Source: JBEBSD01 sp040394475 (GTDB lineage Bacteria > Bacteroidota > Bacteroidia > Cytophagales > Spirosomataceae). Taken from it: 64,000 nt of DNA. The position numbers were made by a program, and so were the translations under genes. Positions within the stretch are counted from its first letter, which is position 1, and every line of letters begins with the position of its first letter. The notes under the pieces are model-generated. The model had not been told where the DNA came from. It saw nothing but the letters and a program-made list of their open reading frames with translations, and made no database searches. Shown in pieces: positions 17,492 to 26,396 of this stretch. The stretch lies in the NCBI GenBank assembly GCA_040394475.1, contig JBEBSD010000005.1:98271-162270 (forward strand). The letters run 5' to 3'.

Positions 17492-17947
17492 ATGAAAATG
17501 AAATTTCCATTAAAATCCCGAGTTATGATCTGGCTACTGCTTGGCGTTTGTTTCCTGACCAATTGCAAAAAGCCCTCCGGCGATCCCTCTCCCGAAGAAA
17601 AAGCTAAAAAAATCTGGGTAGCCGATCGTGTCAGTGAGAACAGTACGGTAGTATACGAGCGAAATGGCAGCACCCAAATAAGGAACTACTCGGCGTTCAG
17701 GCTGGATCTTTCCTCGCCACCTTCCGCCATACTGACCGAAGTGGACGGCACTATCCTACGGGGCCAATACGAAATCCGGGGCCGCAATCAACTGTTGCTT
17801 TCCGGGCTGACCCCCATCCCCACTGGTACCGACGGCAGCATCAGCTATACTATGACGTTTGTCGACGAAGTGTTGGAACTTGTGCAAACAACTTCCAATT
17901 TAAAAACGGGCCACACAAAAAATACTTACCGGCTCGTCAACCCATAG
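17492..17947 (+). CDS. Lipoprotein of unknown function
   Basis: 151 residues. A signal peptide ends in a lipobox (VCFLTNC, Cys25), so it is probably an outer-membrane or periplasmic lipoprotein. The mature part is about 125 residues with beta-rich patterns (KIWVADRVSENSTVVYE, YSAFRLDLS, LRGQYEIRGRNQLLLSGL, ISYTMTFVDEVLELVQTT), loosely like small lipocalin-type domains of Bacteroidota, but I cannot name a family. It lies 58 bp after the broken barrel gene and 46 bp before the beta-helix gene, all on the plus strand, so co-expression is possible. Confidence 0.75.
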   Translation: MKMKFPLKSRVMIWLLLGVCFLTNCKKPSGDPSPEEKAKKIWVADRVSENSTVVYERNGSTQIRNYSAFRLDLSSPPSAILTEVDGTILRGQYEIRGRNQLLLSGLTPIPTGTDGSISYTMTFVDEVLELVQTTSNLKTGHTKNTYRLVNP

Positions 17948-17993
17948 GCATTACAGTATTCTCTAAATTTTCAAATACTAAACAAGCAAAAAA

Positions 17994-19028
17994 ATGAAAA
18001 ACCGATATCTGATCTTCCTTGCATTAGTGCTCTCCTGCTCGTTCGCCGACGCCGCCATCTGGCGTGTTAACAACAATGGTTTTGGGGCGCATTTTACATC
18101 AATAGAAGAAGTGAACAACGCTTACTACGTCAACCCGGGTGATACAATTCACCTGGAAGGGTCTAACAAAAGCTATGGATCTAACTTCTATATCAAAAAG
18201 AAAATGACCATTATCGGGGCCGGCTACAATTTTGATGAGAATGAATTTAGTCCTTCCAATGGCCTTATAACAGAAATAGGCAGCGTCACCTTTTACCGTG
18301 AAGCTGCGGGCTCCAGGTTATTCGGCGTTTATGTCAATGAGAGTGGGGTTTCAATTAACGCAAGCGATATACAAATCAGCCGGTGCCGGATTAGTAATTT
18401 CATAAGCCTTTCCTACGATATATCCGATATACGTATTACCCAAAACTTCTTCAGCACGGGCGGTATTAATAATTCTGTTTTGTCAAGTGCTTCCTATTTC
18501 CCCTCCAACGTCATCTTTAATCACAATATTTGCCAGCGTCCGCTTGTGCTGAACGATGCACAAGTATTCTCGGAATGTAATAATAATATCTTCGACATTT
18601 TGATTCCGCCCTCTAATCAAGCCAGTCTGAAATTCAAAACCGGTTCGTTTCGCAACAACATTTTGACCAAAGATGTAAAAACCGAAATAAACGGCAACAA
18701 CACCACCAACGTCGCCCACAACATAGGGGGGAAGATGAGCCCCTTCGGCACGGCCAACAACAATCTGATAGTAGAGGACATGGCGCAATTGTTTGTTGCA
18801 AGACAAAGCTCTGCTTCTGACGCACAATACCAGCTTAAGCCCAATTCTGCCGCCGCAGGCAAAGCATCTGACGGTGGGGATATCGGAGTGTTCGGAGGCC
18901 TGGTGCCACAAAACCGATATATACTTTCAGGCTTACCTCCGGTACCCGTCATTTATTCTGTAAGCACCACCGGCGTAGCCACGCAAAACGGCCTGCCTGT
19001 AACGATCAAAGTTCGTACGGTAAATTGA
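17994..19028 (+). CDS. Secreted right-handed beta-helix protein
   Basis: 344 residues with a signal peptide cleaved near ADAA (residue about 21). The mature protein has the short, Asn-rich coils of a parallel beta-helix (pectate-lyase-like fold): TIHLEGSNKSYGSNFYIKKK, MTIIGAG, FGVYVNESGVSINASDIQIS, NVIFNHNICQRPLVLND, FRNNILTK, TEINGNNTTNVAHNIGG. The PGDTIHLEG start and the DGGDIGVFGG end are common in Bacteroidota proteins that carry surface beta-helices. No catalytic residues of polysaccharide lyases could be assigned, so enzymatic activity is uncertain. It overlaps the alternative start of the next gene by a few bases, suggesting an operon with the T9SS cargo protein that follows. Confidence 0.8.
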   Translation: MKNRYLIFLALVLSCSFADAAIWRVNNNGFGAHFTSIEEVNNAYYVNPGDTIHLEGSNKSYGSNFYIKKKMTIIGAGYNFDENEFSPSNGLITEIGSVTFYREAAGSRLFGVYVNESGVSINASDIQISRCRISNFISLSYDISDIRITQNFFSTGGINNSVLSSASYFPSNVIFNHNICQRPLVLNDAQVFSECNNNIFDILIPPSNQASLKFKTGSFRNNILTKDVKTEINGNNTTNVAHNIGGKMSPFGTANNNLIVEDMAQLFVARQSSASDAQYQLKPNSAAAGKASDGGDIGVFGGLVPQNRYILSGLPPVPVIYSVSTTGVATQNGLPVTIKVRTVN

Positions 19029-19036
19029 TTTGTAAT

Positions 19037-19999
19037 ATGAAATTCCTCTTTCCTTTTATATTCCTGCTTTCGGCGGCATTCGGCGCGCAGGGTCAATCTG
19101 ACTTCAGATTGGAATATTATCTTGATAAAGACGAGGGGTTCGGAAAGAACACCATCGTACCTGTCAAAGTAGCTGAAGATGCCCCTCTCGAATTTACGGC
19201 CTCAACAAAAGGGCTGGCGCCGGGTACTCATTCGCTCGGTTTCCGCATCCAGGACAAAGATGGCCGGTGGAGCCATACCTCTCGCAAGCTGATTGACATC
19301 CACAAAGAACAGGAGAAGGTAATCATCGCGCTGGAGTATTTCCTGGGGAATGATCCGGGCTTCGCTAAGGGCGTGCCGGTGACAATAGAAGCACCTTTCG
19401 CAAACGGAGAATACACGTTCCGCATTCCGCGCAGCGAGCTCTTGGAAGGACAGCAAACGCTGTTTGTCCGCAGTATCAGCAAGCAGGAAGAATTCTCTCA
19501 TACACAATGGAAGTCTTCTAATATCATGTTTCTGAATTGTGCTGAACCGGCTATCACCCAAAACGGCATTAGCTTTTCCGCCACAACTGCCGATACGTAC
19601 CAATGGTACAAAGACGGAACAGTTATCAATGGAGCGATTTCTCAGACCTACCAGCCGATTGAAAACGGTCAGTATACCGTGCGTACTACAACCCGTGAAG
19701 GATGCGAAGAGATGTCGCCGCCGATACAATTTGTTATTACCGGCCTGGAACCATCGGAGCTAAATTCCCTGAAGGCTTACCCCAATCCTTTTTATGACTT
19801 TATAAGCATAGGGGTTGATACTCCTCTGCCAGTATCCGTTAACGTTTACGCTATTACCGGCAGGCTTCAGTATAGTGTTTCCCAAACATCCGGCCCTACC
19901 TGCGAGATACCTACGGATGGCTGGCCGACAGGCACTTACGTGGTTTACGTTTCACAGGGTGAAACAACTTTAGGCTATAAGATGCTCATCAAGCTTTAG
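19037..19999 (+). CDS. Secreted protein with T9SS type A sorting domain
   Basis: About 320 residues from the ATG at 19037 (MKFLFPFIFLL); the frame is open a few codons earlier but without a good start. After the signal peptide there are two related modules (LEYYLDKDEGFGKNT and LEYFLGNDPGFAKGV, each followed by a GLAPGTHSLGFR or LLEGQQTLFVRS strand). Next comes an Ig-like segment (YQWYKDGTVINGA to YTVRTTTREGC). The C-terminal sorting domain follows (LKAYPNPFYDFISI, VNVYAITGRLQ, TGTYVVYVSQGE, YKMLIKL). Type A sorting domains send proteins through the type IX secretion system to the cell surface or medium. It directly follows the beta-helix gene. Confidence 0.85.
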   Translation: MKFLFPFIFLLSAAFGAQGQSDFRLEYYLDKDEGFGKNTIVPVKVAEDAPLEFTASTKGLAPGTHSLGFRIQDKDGRWSHTSRKLIDIHKEQEKVIIALEYFLGNDPGFAKGVPVTIEAPFANGEYTFRIPRSELLEGQQTLFVRSISKQEEFSHTQWKSSNIMFLNCAEPAITQNGISFSATTADTYQWYKDGTVINGAISQTYQPIENGQYTVRTTTREGCEEMSPPIQFVITGLEPSELNSLKAYPNPFYDFISIGVDTPLPVSVNVYAITGRLQYSVSQTSGPTCEIPTDGWPTGTYVVYVSQGETTLGYKMLIKL

Positions 20000-20072
20000 A
20001 AGCGACAGCGATCAACCCATTTATCAAAAAATTGATAGTTAAAGTCTCGGAACAACCTAAAACTTTACCGGC

Positions 20073-20549
20073 ATGAACCGTCTTTTGTTATACTTCTTTT
20101 GCTCCCTCCTTTTCTGCTGCAGTAGCCAGGATCACCCAAACCCCAAAGCGGATATCTACATTTATGCAGATGTAGACGGGAAGCCCTTCCGCTACGAAGG
20201 TGAAGATAATTACATCGCTGAAAACTATCACGCAGGATCTCTGCCCAGGTTCTATTTTGTTGGAGAAATCAGTGAATATGAAGGGCTTGGACTGACTGTA
20301 CCTCCTCTCTCCGGCAAACCGGAAACTGTGAATGTTTTAGGTGCGCTATACCGTAACAGCCGTTTCGACACGTACGCGACTGGTTACCACGGGGAACTGG
20401 ATAGGCCGGTCACAGGAAAGTGTACCATTACGAGGGTAAATAATGAGGTCGTAGAAGGCACTTTCTATGTGGATGTCTACAGCGAATACGGCAAAGGCAA
20501 TAAGGTCCTTAAAGTTACAAACGGAAGATTCAGAGTCAGGTATAACTGA
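20073..20549 (+). CDS. Small lipoprotein, DUF6252-like, paralogue 1
   Basis: 158 residues with a lipoprotein signal (LLFCCSS). The mature part begins KADIYIYADVDGKPFRYEGE and ends VEGTFYVDVYSEYGKGNKV with NGRFRVRYN. The GTF-(F/Y)xV...NGxFRxRY ending recalls small Bacteroidota lipoproteins grouped as DUF6252; this is resemblance only. It is clearly paralogous to the next gene, sharing the I/L-YAD start, the xSRF middle and the GTF/NGxFRxRY end. Tandem duplication is the simplest explanation. Function is unknown. Confidence 0.75.
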   Translation: MNRLLLYFFCSLLFCCSSQDHPNPKADIYIYADVDGKPFRYEGEDNYIAENYHAGSLPRFYFVGEISEYEGLGLTVPPLSGKPETVNVLGALYRNSRFDTYATGYHGELDRPVTGKCTITRVNNEVVEGTFYVDVYSEYGKGNKVLKVTNGRFRVRYN

Positions 20550-20595
20550 GCAGCTGTTCATGGTCCAAAATCACATTTATTATCTTAACAAAACG

Positions 20596-21096
20596 ATGTC
20601 AAACAATACGCCATTTCTACTTCTTGCCTGCCTTTGTGTAATGCTCGTATCAGGGTGCGCCGGCAAAAGCGATAAAGACGGGGTTAATCCCAAAGCCCAA
20701 TATTACCTATATGCAGATATAGAGGGAGTAGGGCCCTTCAGATTTGAGACGAATGACAGTGACAAAAACTTTACTTACGGCACCAGCGGTCAATTTAATA
20801 TGTTTATATACCTTGAAAATTATACTAACGGCATGACTCTTTTCGGGGCTATGCCTTTTCAAGGTAAGGCGGTCGAAATGGAAATAGCAAGTGCCGAATA
20901 CCAGAAAAGCAGATTTGAGAAGTTCACTTCAGGGCTTAACTCAAAACACAAAAAATCACCGAACGGCAAAATTTCAATTACAAATGCTACTGATTTCACT
21001 TTAGAAGGTACCTTTGCATTCGATGTTTATACAGATGATGAAAACGGCAGTGAAAAGATAAGTGTCCGAAACGGTAAATTCAGAATTAGGTACTAA
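20596..21096 (+). CDS. Small lipoprotein, DUF6252-like, paralogue 2
   Basis: 166 residues from MSNNTPFLLL, chosen because it starts a proper lipoprotein signal (MLVSGCAGK); the frame extends upstream into the previous gene. The mature part, KAQYYLYADIEGVGPFRFE to LEGTFAFDVYTDDENGSEK and NGKFRIRY, parallels the upstream paralogue along its length. The gap between them is 46 bp. Base composition is visibly more AT-rich than in the flanking genes. Function is unknown. Confidence 0.75.
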   Translation: MSNNTPFLLLACLCVMLVSGCAGKSDKDGVNPKAQYYLYADIEGVGPFRFETNDSDKNFTYGTSGQFNMFIYLENYTNGMTLFGAMPFQGKAVEMEIASAEYQKSRFEKFTSGLNSKHKKSPNGKISITNATDFTLEGTFAFDVYTDDENGSEKISVRNGKFRIRY

Positions 21097-21216
21097 TCAC
21101 TTAATCGGAAGCTTCAGGGCGGGGCATTTTCCAGCTGTCTGGCATCTGCTGTTATACACGCACTCCTCCGATAACCGGAACCACCCTCGCATTTAACCCT
21201 GAGAATATAATCCGTC

Positions 21217-22302
21217 ATGAAAGTAAATCCCGCATTCGAAACCAGCATCGCATCTATCCTTGTCCCTGCGACGATCCTGTTTATTTCAATACTGACTATA
21301 GCCTGCGAAAAACAGGAAGACATACTCCCTGTCGGTAAGCTGATTGAAGGCTTCAGGGCAGAGGGGTACCCCATTGTAGAAACGCAGTTTGACTCGCTTA
21401 CCAACACCTATACGCTTACGGTACCTGCCGACGCCGACCCGGCCGACCTGGCGCTGGAGCCTATCCTCGCTTCCGGGGTTACCCTATCCCCCGATCCCTC
21501 AGGCTTCACCGACTATACGCAACCCGTTTCGTTCGAGCTCCAAAAAAAGAAAGCGGCGTCGCAGACCATCCGGGTGAAGGTCGTCCGGTTACCCGTGGGA
21601 AGCAGCGCCCGCTGCCTGCTGACCAGGATCGAGTCGATGGACCATCCCGACGACTACTTTACGTTCGAGTATAATGAAGGGGCGCTTATTTCCAAAATCC
21701 GTGCGTCATCGCTATTCTCCAATTGGGGAACCACTGAATTCAGATACGGTGGAATGGGGGTAGGTGTTTGCGAAGAAAAAGACAGTCATTTCGGAGATTC
21801 TCCTCAACAGACTTTAGTGGAGTATGACGCATCGGGAAAAGTCTCGAAAGTACTGGTTTGGGATTGGAGCTGGAACGTGTCGACTGACTGGCTTGGACAT
21901 GGCTTTATAAGCTTCAACGAACTCAACCAATTCACAGGATCCCCCGGCCACCTCGTCTACCACTATGAAAACAGCATGGTGACAACGATTGAGATCAGGG
22001 ACCCGGATACCAATGAATGGACGACGATCAGGGTCGAATATGACGGTAAAAGGCACTTCCTTTCCGGAAGCCGTCCGGTGCGCATGATTAACTATTTTTT
22101 AGATATGCTGGGTCGCGTAAACGTCCGGCCGGGAGCTGAGCGTATCATACTTGATTTCCACATGCTTTCTTCCCGGCAAAATATTTCGCGATTTTTGAGG
22201 GACGACGGAGAGCAGATCATCCAGTACACCTACAACAAAGAAGGGTTCCCGATCACGAACGAAATGGAAAGGCTGCGCTTTTACTATGCTAATTGCGATT
22301 GA
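21217..22302 (+). CDS. Large lipoprotein with DUF5018-like and YD-like segments
   Basis: 361 residues. A signal peptide with lipobox ILTIAC places it in the envelope. Residues about 30-125 (FRAEGYPIVETQFDSLTNTY, LEPILASGVTLSPDPSG) look like the beta-sandwich region that Bacteroidota surface lipoproteins use as a spacer (DUF5018-like, inference). The rest (ARCLLTRIESMDHPDDYFTF, VEYDASGKVSKVLVWD, VYHYENSMVTTIEIRDPDT, QYTYNKEGFPITNE) has the YDxxGKVxKV rhythm of YD/RHS-type repeats found in single-copy lipoproteins. No catalytic motif is seen. A similar YD-like lipoprotein lies at 23376-24272. Confidence 0.72.
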   Translation: MKVNPAFETSIASILVPATILFISILTIACEKQEDILPVGKLIEGFRAEGYPIVETQFDSLTNTYTLTVPADADPADLALEPILASGVTLSPDPSGFTDYTQPVSFELQKKKAASQTIRVKVVRLPVGSSARCLLTRIESMDHPDDYFTFEYNEGALISKIRASSLFSNWGTTEFRYGGMGVGVCEEKDSHFGDSPQQTLVEYDASGKVSKVLVWDWSWNVSTDWLGHGFISFNELNQFTGSPGHLVYHYENSMVTTIEIRDPDTNEWTTIRVEYDGKRHFLSGSRPVRMINYFLDMLGRVNVRPGAERIILDFHMLSSRQNISRFLRDDGEQIIQYTYNKEGFPITNEMERLRFYYANCD

Positions 22303-22312
22303 ATTCCGCTAT

Positions 22313-22630
22313 AAAAAGCGCTTAACAACTGTTTATAACCATGAAAGAATACGCTTTTTTCTGCTTGCTACCCATCGCCCAGCTGCTCATGGCCTGCTCG
22401 CAGGAAAGTGACCCGACTCCGCAAAATACCGACGGCTGCCCTGTAGGTCAGCTCAGCGGGGCAGCCCCTTTCAGCGACGAAGTATAGCAGGGGTTGAAGC
22501 AGGAGTTGGACGCGTTGGAGATACCATTTATCAAAACCGAACCGAGGTAAACGCTAACGGTTCCTGGACGGATCTCAAAAGCGTAAGGGGAGATCGCAGG
22601 GCCGGGAGCTCGCCGGGGATCGGGTTGTAA
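22313..22630 (+). pseudogene. Decayed copy of the lipoprotein gene at 23376
   Basis: Bases 22313-22447 are a near copy (estimated about 90% by eye) of 23348-23482. They include 28 bp of leader (AAAAAGCGCTTAACAACTG) and the first 35 codons: signal peptide, lipobox MACS and TPQNTDGCPV. The copy departs at that point and stops at TAG 22485-22487, leaving 48 codons. Another frame (22499-22630) carries a coding-like stretch (VGDTIYQNRTEVNANGSW) that then stops. The whole looks like the remains of a recombined or truncated lipoprotein gene. Confidence 0.75.
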
Positions 22631-22683
22631 GCGAGCCGGAGTTGAGCAGCCAGCTTGCTTCTGTTACAGACTTTCAATCAATC

Positions 22684-23283
22684 ATGAACACCATAAAATC
22701 GTTTAGAACCGTGAGATCATTAACCATTTTAGTACTCTTTACAATTGCCTTGTTTTTTTCAGCATGCGGCGGTGATGAACCTGAATCCCGGCAAAACGAT
22801 ACAAGGGAACATTTAACATCGAGCCTGAATTTCCAATTTGACTATCCTAAATGGACACCAGAGATCGTTAAATGCGGTGAAACATTTGAGAATAGCAATA
22901 TAAAATTCACCTATCGGATCGCTACTGAAGAGGAAGCTCCGCGCTTTCAGCGATGCGTTGATCAAAGCATAGACAAAGAGTACTATTCCGCTTTCGAGAT
23001 CAGCGGAGGATCCGCTTTTGTTATTGATGTGTCGCATTACAAAGGGATTTCGTCCATAAGTATATTGGGGTATCGCGACTATTGCGACGGTATTGCAGGA
23101 AGGATCTATGCTATCGGTTTGGATGGAAAAATAATCGATATCGCGGAACCTGTCGTCGATCATTACGCAACTGAGGATATAATCTTTGAAAATAACCTGG
23201 AGAATATTAAAGAAGTGCGGATAGTGAGCCTTTGCGAAATGGTACGACTGTCCTCAATATTCATACGCGGCAGCAGGGAGTGA
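22684..23283 (+). CDS. Lipoprotein of unknown function
   Basis: 199 residues from MNTIKSFRTVRSL; the upstream in-frame extension lies in the decayed region and was not used. The signal peptide ends with a lipobox (ALFFSAC, Cys28) followed by GGDEPESR. The mature protein has several Cys (KCGETFENS, QRCVDQS, YRDYCDGIAG, SLCEMVRLSS) and beta-type patterns near the C-terminus (DITDVSHYKG-like and EVRIVSLCEM). I recognise no family. It sits between the decayed lipoprotein fragment and its intact relative. Confidence 0.7.
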   Translation: MNTIKSFRTVRSLTILVLFTIALFFSACGGDEPESRQNDTREHLTSSLNFQFDYPKWTPEIVKCGETFENSNIKFTYRIATEEEAPRFQRCVDQSIDKEYYSAFEISGGSAFVIDVSHYKGISSISILGYRDYCDGIAGRIYAIGLDGKIIDIAEPVVDHYATEDIIFENNLENIKEVRIVSLCEMVRLSSIFIRGSRE

Positions 23284-23375
23284 TGGTAACAAAATGAAAT
23301 CTCACAAATGAGGCCGTACCGATAGCATCCCGGTAACCTCCTCTATGAAAAAGCGCTTAACAACTGTTTATACCC

Positions 23376-24272
23376 ATGAAAAAATACGCCCTTTTCTGCT
23401 TGCTCCCCATCGTCCAGCTTCTCACGGCCTGCTCGGAGAAAAGTGACCCGACTCCACAAAATACCGACGGCTGCCCCGTAGCAACTTTCCGGTATCCGGA
23501 AGACGACCGCTATGCAACCGACCATTTCGAATACAAAAACGGCAAAATCTCGAAGATCCGGAAGACCGGCGGATATTCAGCTCAAAAAACCACAAACATA
23601 AGCTATGACGGAGCAGGAGATATCCAGGTAATTGACGATGGTTTTGAGCGACTGGATGCTACAATAAGCAAAGACGGGCAAGGCAGACCTATTGTCATTA
23701 CGGTAGTAACTTCCAGCTCAAGCTACCGCTACACCACCCATTATCTGTTTCAATATAACGCGGAGGGCTATATCACCGAGGAAGTGGAATTCTTTGATCA
23801 TCCGACAGCTTTCCAAGCGCTCTACGACGGCGACATGAACGATTTCCGCGCCGCTATCAGTAATCTCCTGGTGGAAAGTATTCCGGACAGCGAAAAAATG
23901 GAAACGCTCGGCGAAGGCATTGACGAGATGAGCAAGACACGCTACGTGTATGATCTGCCCGGTAGGGCTGTTACCACTTACCTTACGCCGAAAGCTTCCA
24001 GAACGGAAAAGCTGCTGCATACAAAAGTGTACGACGGCAGGAAGAACCCGCTGGACACTCCTAACTGGCGTCAATACGAGCTGATAAAAAAGAACATCAT
24101 ATTCCCCGGGCTGGGAAACCTTGCTGAATGGGGACCTTACGGCGGTCCGAATGTCGGCCGCTACAACTATGAATACAGCGATGGGGGCTCACCCCTCCTG
24201 GCTTACTATACATACAACAATGTGCCTGCATCGGACAGACCCTATTACGAATGGACCTACGCATGTCAATAG
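23376..24272 (+). CDS. YD-like surface lipoprotein
   Basis: 298 residues with lipobox LLTACSEKS. The body shows YD-type rhythm: FEYKNGKISKIRKTGG, ISYDGAGDIQVIDDGF, FQYNAEGYITEEVEFFD, and near the end YNYEYSDGGSPLLAYYTYNN. Such lipoproteins are common in Bacteroidota genomes and have no established biochemical function. Its first 35 codons and leader were duplicated into the decayed copy at 22313. The next gene is convergent, 61 bp away. Confidence 0.75.
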   Translation: MKKYALFCLLPIVQLLTACSEKSDPTPQNTDGCPVATFRYPEDDRYATDHFEYKNGKISKIRKTGGYSAQKTTNISYDGAGDIQVIDDGFERLDATISKDGQGRPIVITVVTSSSSYRYTTHYLFQYNAEGYITEEVEFFDHPTAFQALYDGDMNDFRAAISNLLVESIPDSEKMETLGEGIDEMSKTRYVYDLPGRAVTTYLTPKASRTEKLLHTKVYDGRKNPLDTPNWRQYELIKKNIIFPGLGNLAEWGPYGGPNVGRYNYEYSDGGSPLLAYYTYNNVPASDRPYYEWTYACQ

Positions 24273-24333
24273 CTAATCAACGACCTCTCAATCAGTCTCA
24301 AAAAATGAAGAGAACGAAAGGCGCCCCACCCAA

Positions 24334-25242
24334 TCACCGCCCTCCGACCGCTATTTCATACGACTTCGTGCGCCCTTTTCCGGCGACTACTATTTTATCC
24401 CTGTATAGCTCCACTGTGGCGTATGCATTCTCTTTTTCGGTCTCGATCATTCCTTCCGTCGTAATGCACGGGATGCCCTGGTAATCGCCGAACGCGCCCA
24501 CATGGTGATGTCCGCTAAACACCGCCTTTACACAGGAGAAGGCGGCAAGGGCGGTTAGAATTTCCTGGTCGTTCAGTGCCGTAAAGCCTTCCGCCGGATA
24601 GACAGGGTGGTGGGAAAATACAAGCACATTTTCATTCTTTTTCTGTGAGTTCCGGAGAAGTTTAGTCAGCCATTTCAGTTGTTTGCTGCTGATGCCGCCG
24701 TTCCAATCCTGACCGTTGCTGCGATTTCTCAACCGTATCTGATCGCGCATCGCGGCCAGCTCTTTTTCTTTCCAGGTTCCGGCTACGTTTGAATAGGAGG
24801 CGATCTCGTTCGTATTCAGGATAATAAAATGCCAGTTTCCTTTTTTAAAGGAATAGTACTCATCCGGCATATCCAGTTGTTTAAATAGTTTTTTATTGTC
24901 GGTTATTCCCACGTAGTCGTGATTGCCTGTCGTATTATGGACTTTCGCCTTCAGAAGTCTTTGGCGATCCAGGACAGCATCCATATCCGCGGGATTCCTG
25001 TCCACCAGGTCGCCCAGGTTAATGGTAAATTCAACCTGCTGCCGGTTTAAGTCCGCCACACACTCTTCCAGCTTTTCCAGGGAATTTCTATAAAACCGGC
25101 TGCCTTTCGTTTCGCAGTCACCATATTGAATATCCGCAATGATGCCAAACCGGATGACCGGTGTTTCCTGGGAAAAGGCGCTATTACTCCAACAGCATAG
25201 CGTTAGTGCCCAAATGATTCCTGTGTTTTTAAGAAGGCGCAT
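24334..25242 (-). CDS. Secreted metallophosphoesterase, ADP-ribose/CDP-alcohol diphosphatase-like
   Basis: 302 residues with a signal peptide (ALTLCCWSNSAFSQ). The calcineurin-like metal motifs are present: FGIIADIQYGD (Asp37, with Gln39 where most families have His), GDLVD (77-81), GNHD (106-109), FSHHPVYP and GHHHVGAFGD. The DIQY form, SRFYRNSLEKL, the NGGISSKQLKWL stretch and TTEGMIET match the Mn-dependent ADP-ribose/CDP-alcohol diphosphatase (ADPRM) pattern. Enzymes of that group hydrolyse ADP-ribose, CDP-choline or CDP-glycerol. Here the enzyme is exported, which suggests attack on extracellular phosphodiester or nucleotide compounds (inference). It is the last gene of the second SusC/SusD locus but lies after a terminator-like hairpin. 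Confidence 0.85.
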   Translation of the reverse strand: MRLLKNTGIIWALTLCCWSNSAFSQETPVIRFGIIADIQYGDCETKGSRFYRNSLEKLEECVADLNRQQVEFTINLGDLVDRNPADMDAVLDRQRLLKAKVHNTTGNHDYVGITDNKKLFKQLDMPDEYYSFKKGNWHFIILNTNEIASYSNVAGTWKEKELAAMRDQIRLRNRSNGQDWNGGISSKQLKWLTKLLRNSQKKNENVLVFSHHPVYPAEGFTALNDQEILTALAAFSCVKAVFSGHHHVGAFGDYQGIPCITTEGMIETEKENAYATVELYRDKIVVAGKGRTKSYEIAVGGR

Positions 25243-25271
25243 GTTTTTTCGATTGTGTCAGGAGTTCCGAT

Positions 25272-25314
25272 AAAAATGAGACGATACCTCTATAAGAGCT
25301 ATCGTCTCATTTTT
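25272..25314. terminator. Hairpin terminator between the two phosphoesterase genes
   Basis: Perfect 15-bp stem (arms 25272-25286 and 25300-25314, containing AATGAGACGATA / TATCGTCTCATT) with an inner CTC/GAG pairing in the loop and A/T runs at both ends. It can act in either direction. It would limit read-through from the SusD locus into the ADPRM-like gene. Confidence 0.8.
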
Positions 25315-25370
25315 TACCATCCGGGGTTTTGTGTTAATAGCGGATTTGTAGGGCGGATTTTAAAAACCCA

Positions 25371-26351
25371 TTACACCAATGGCTGAAGCCTGATGATCCG
25401 GTAGCTCCCGTTGAGGGCAGGTAAGGCGAGGTGTTGGTGAATGGATGAAGAGATGATGGATCGGTACTGATGCCAGTGGCCGGTAAACAAGCCCGCGAGC
25501 GATTTCGAATCCATCACTTGCCTGACAAACTCTACCGTGGAAGGCAGATTACCGCTCTCAGGCCAGCGCTCCCTGCGCTCGATACTATAGTTTTTATCAA
25601 CGGCTGAGCCCCAGTCGGGGTGGCCGCAGCACATGGGCATAGAGGGCATATAAAGTGGAATATGTACGAAGAGAACCATTGGTTCAGATCGTTTCTTCTG
25701 CTCTATAAAAAAGGACAATTGTTCTTCATTGATTTGATAGGTGGAATTGTCGAGCATGACGATATTAATCCCGCCGACTATTTTCGACGAATAAAGGAAC
25801 CCACCGGTATACAGTGGCTTCAACCGCTTCTCGCACCATTCCTGACGAAGTGAGTCGGCGGATCCTTTCATTCCTTCATAATGCCAGTCATGGTTGCCGG
25901 CGGTATACATGTGAGGCAAACCGCTCGATTTCATCACAGCGCTGACAAATTCCACGGCGGTTGCCGAAGGATAGTTGACAATGTCGCCGGTCAGGGCAAC
26001 CAGGTCAACTTTTTCGTCTACACCCCTCTGAATGACCTCTTTGAACGTGTCTGTTGTTGCTGTGGCCTCACCTGTTTTGAAATGCTTTACCCGGTGATAG
26101 GCTTTGTTCATACGTTCACTGTATTGGGTATAGGGCTGATCGTTCTCATTATCGCAGCTGAGGTGGGCATCAGATACTTGTAAAATGGTTGTTTCTTTTT
26201 GCAGCCCGGGAATAGAAATAATGGTTTCCATTAAACCCGAGTTGTGGACAGTATGCCATTCTTTATTGGTTGCAACTTGCGTTAACGAAGCAGAACCAAA
26301 GGTCAACGTGGAGCCGGCAAAGGCTGTTGAAAAAAAAGAGCGACGTTTCAT
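25371..26351 (-). CDS. Exported calcineurin-like metallophosphoesterase
   Basis: 326 residues from MKRRSFFSTAFAG, a twin-arginine-like or Sec signal peptide; the frame is open 15 codons further but without a signal. Metal-binding motifs follow the class order: QVSDAHLSC (Asp61, His63), LTGDIVNY, AGNHDWHYEG, VHIPLYMPSMP and FTGHWHQYRS. This is the metallophosphatase superfamily (PF00149); substrates range from phosphomonoesters to phosphodiesters. The start lies 46 bp after the susD-like stop, so it is probably co-transcribed with the SusC/SusD pair. Together they suggest uptake of the products of extracellular phosphoester cleavage (inference). Confidence 0.87.
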   Translation of the reverse strand: MKRRSFFSTAFAGSTLTFGSASLTQVATNKEWHTVHNSGLMETIISIPGLQKETTILQVSDAHLSCDNENDQPYTQYSERMNKAYHRVKHFKTGEATATTDTFKEVIQRGVDEKVDLVALTGDIVNYPSATAVEFVSAVMKSSGLPHMYTAGNHDWHYEGMKGSADSLRQEWCEKRLKPLYTGGFLYSSKIVGGINIVMLDNSTYQINEEQLSFFIEQKKRSEPMVLFVHIPLYMPSMPMCCGHPDWGSAVDKNYSIERRERWPESGNLPSTVEFVRQVMDSKSLAGLFTGHWHQYRSIISSSIHQHLALPALNGSYRIIRLQPLV

Positions 26352-26396
26352 GATAGGATCAATGAGATGAAATTTTGACGATAAAAGAGCTTTCAC

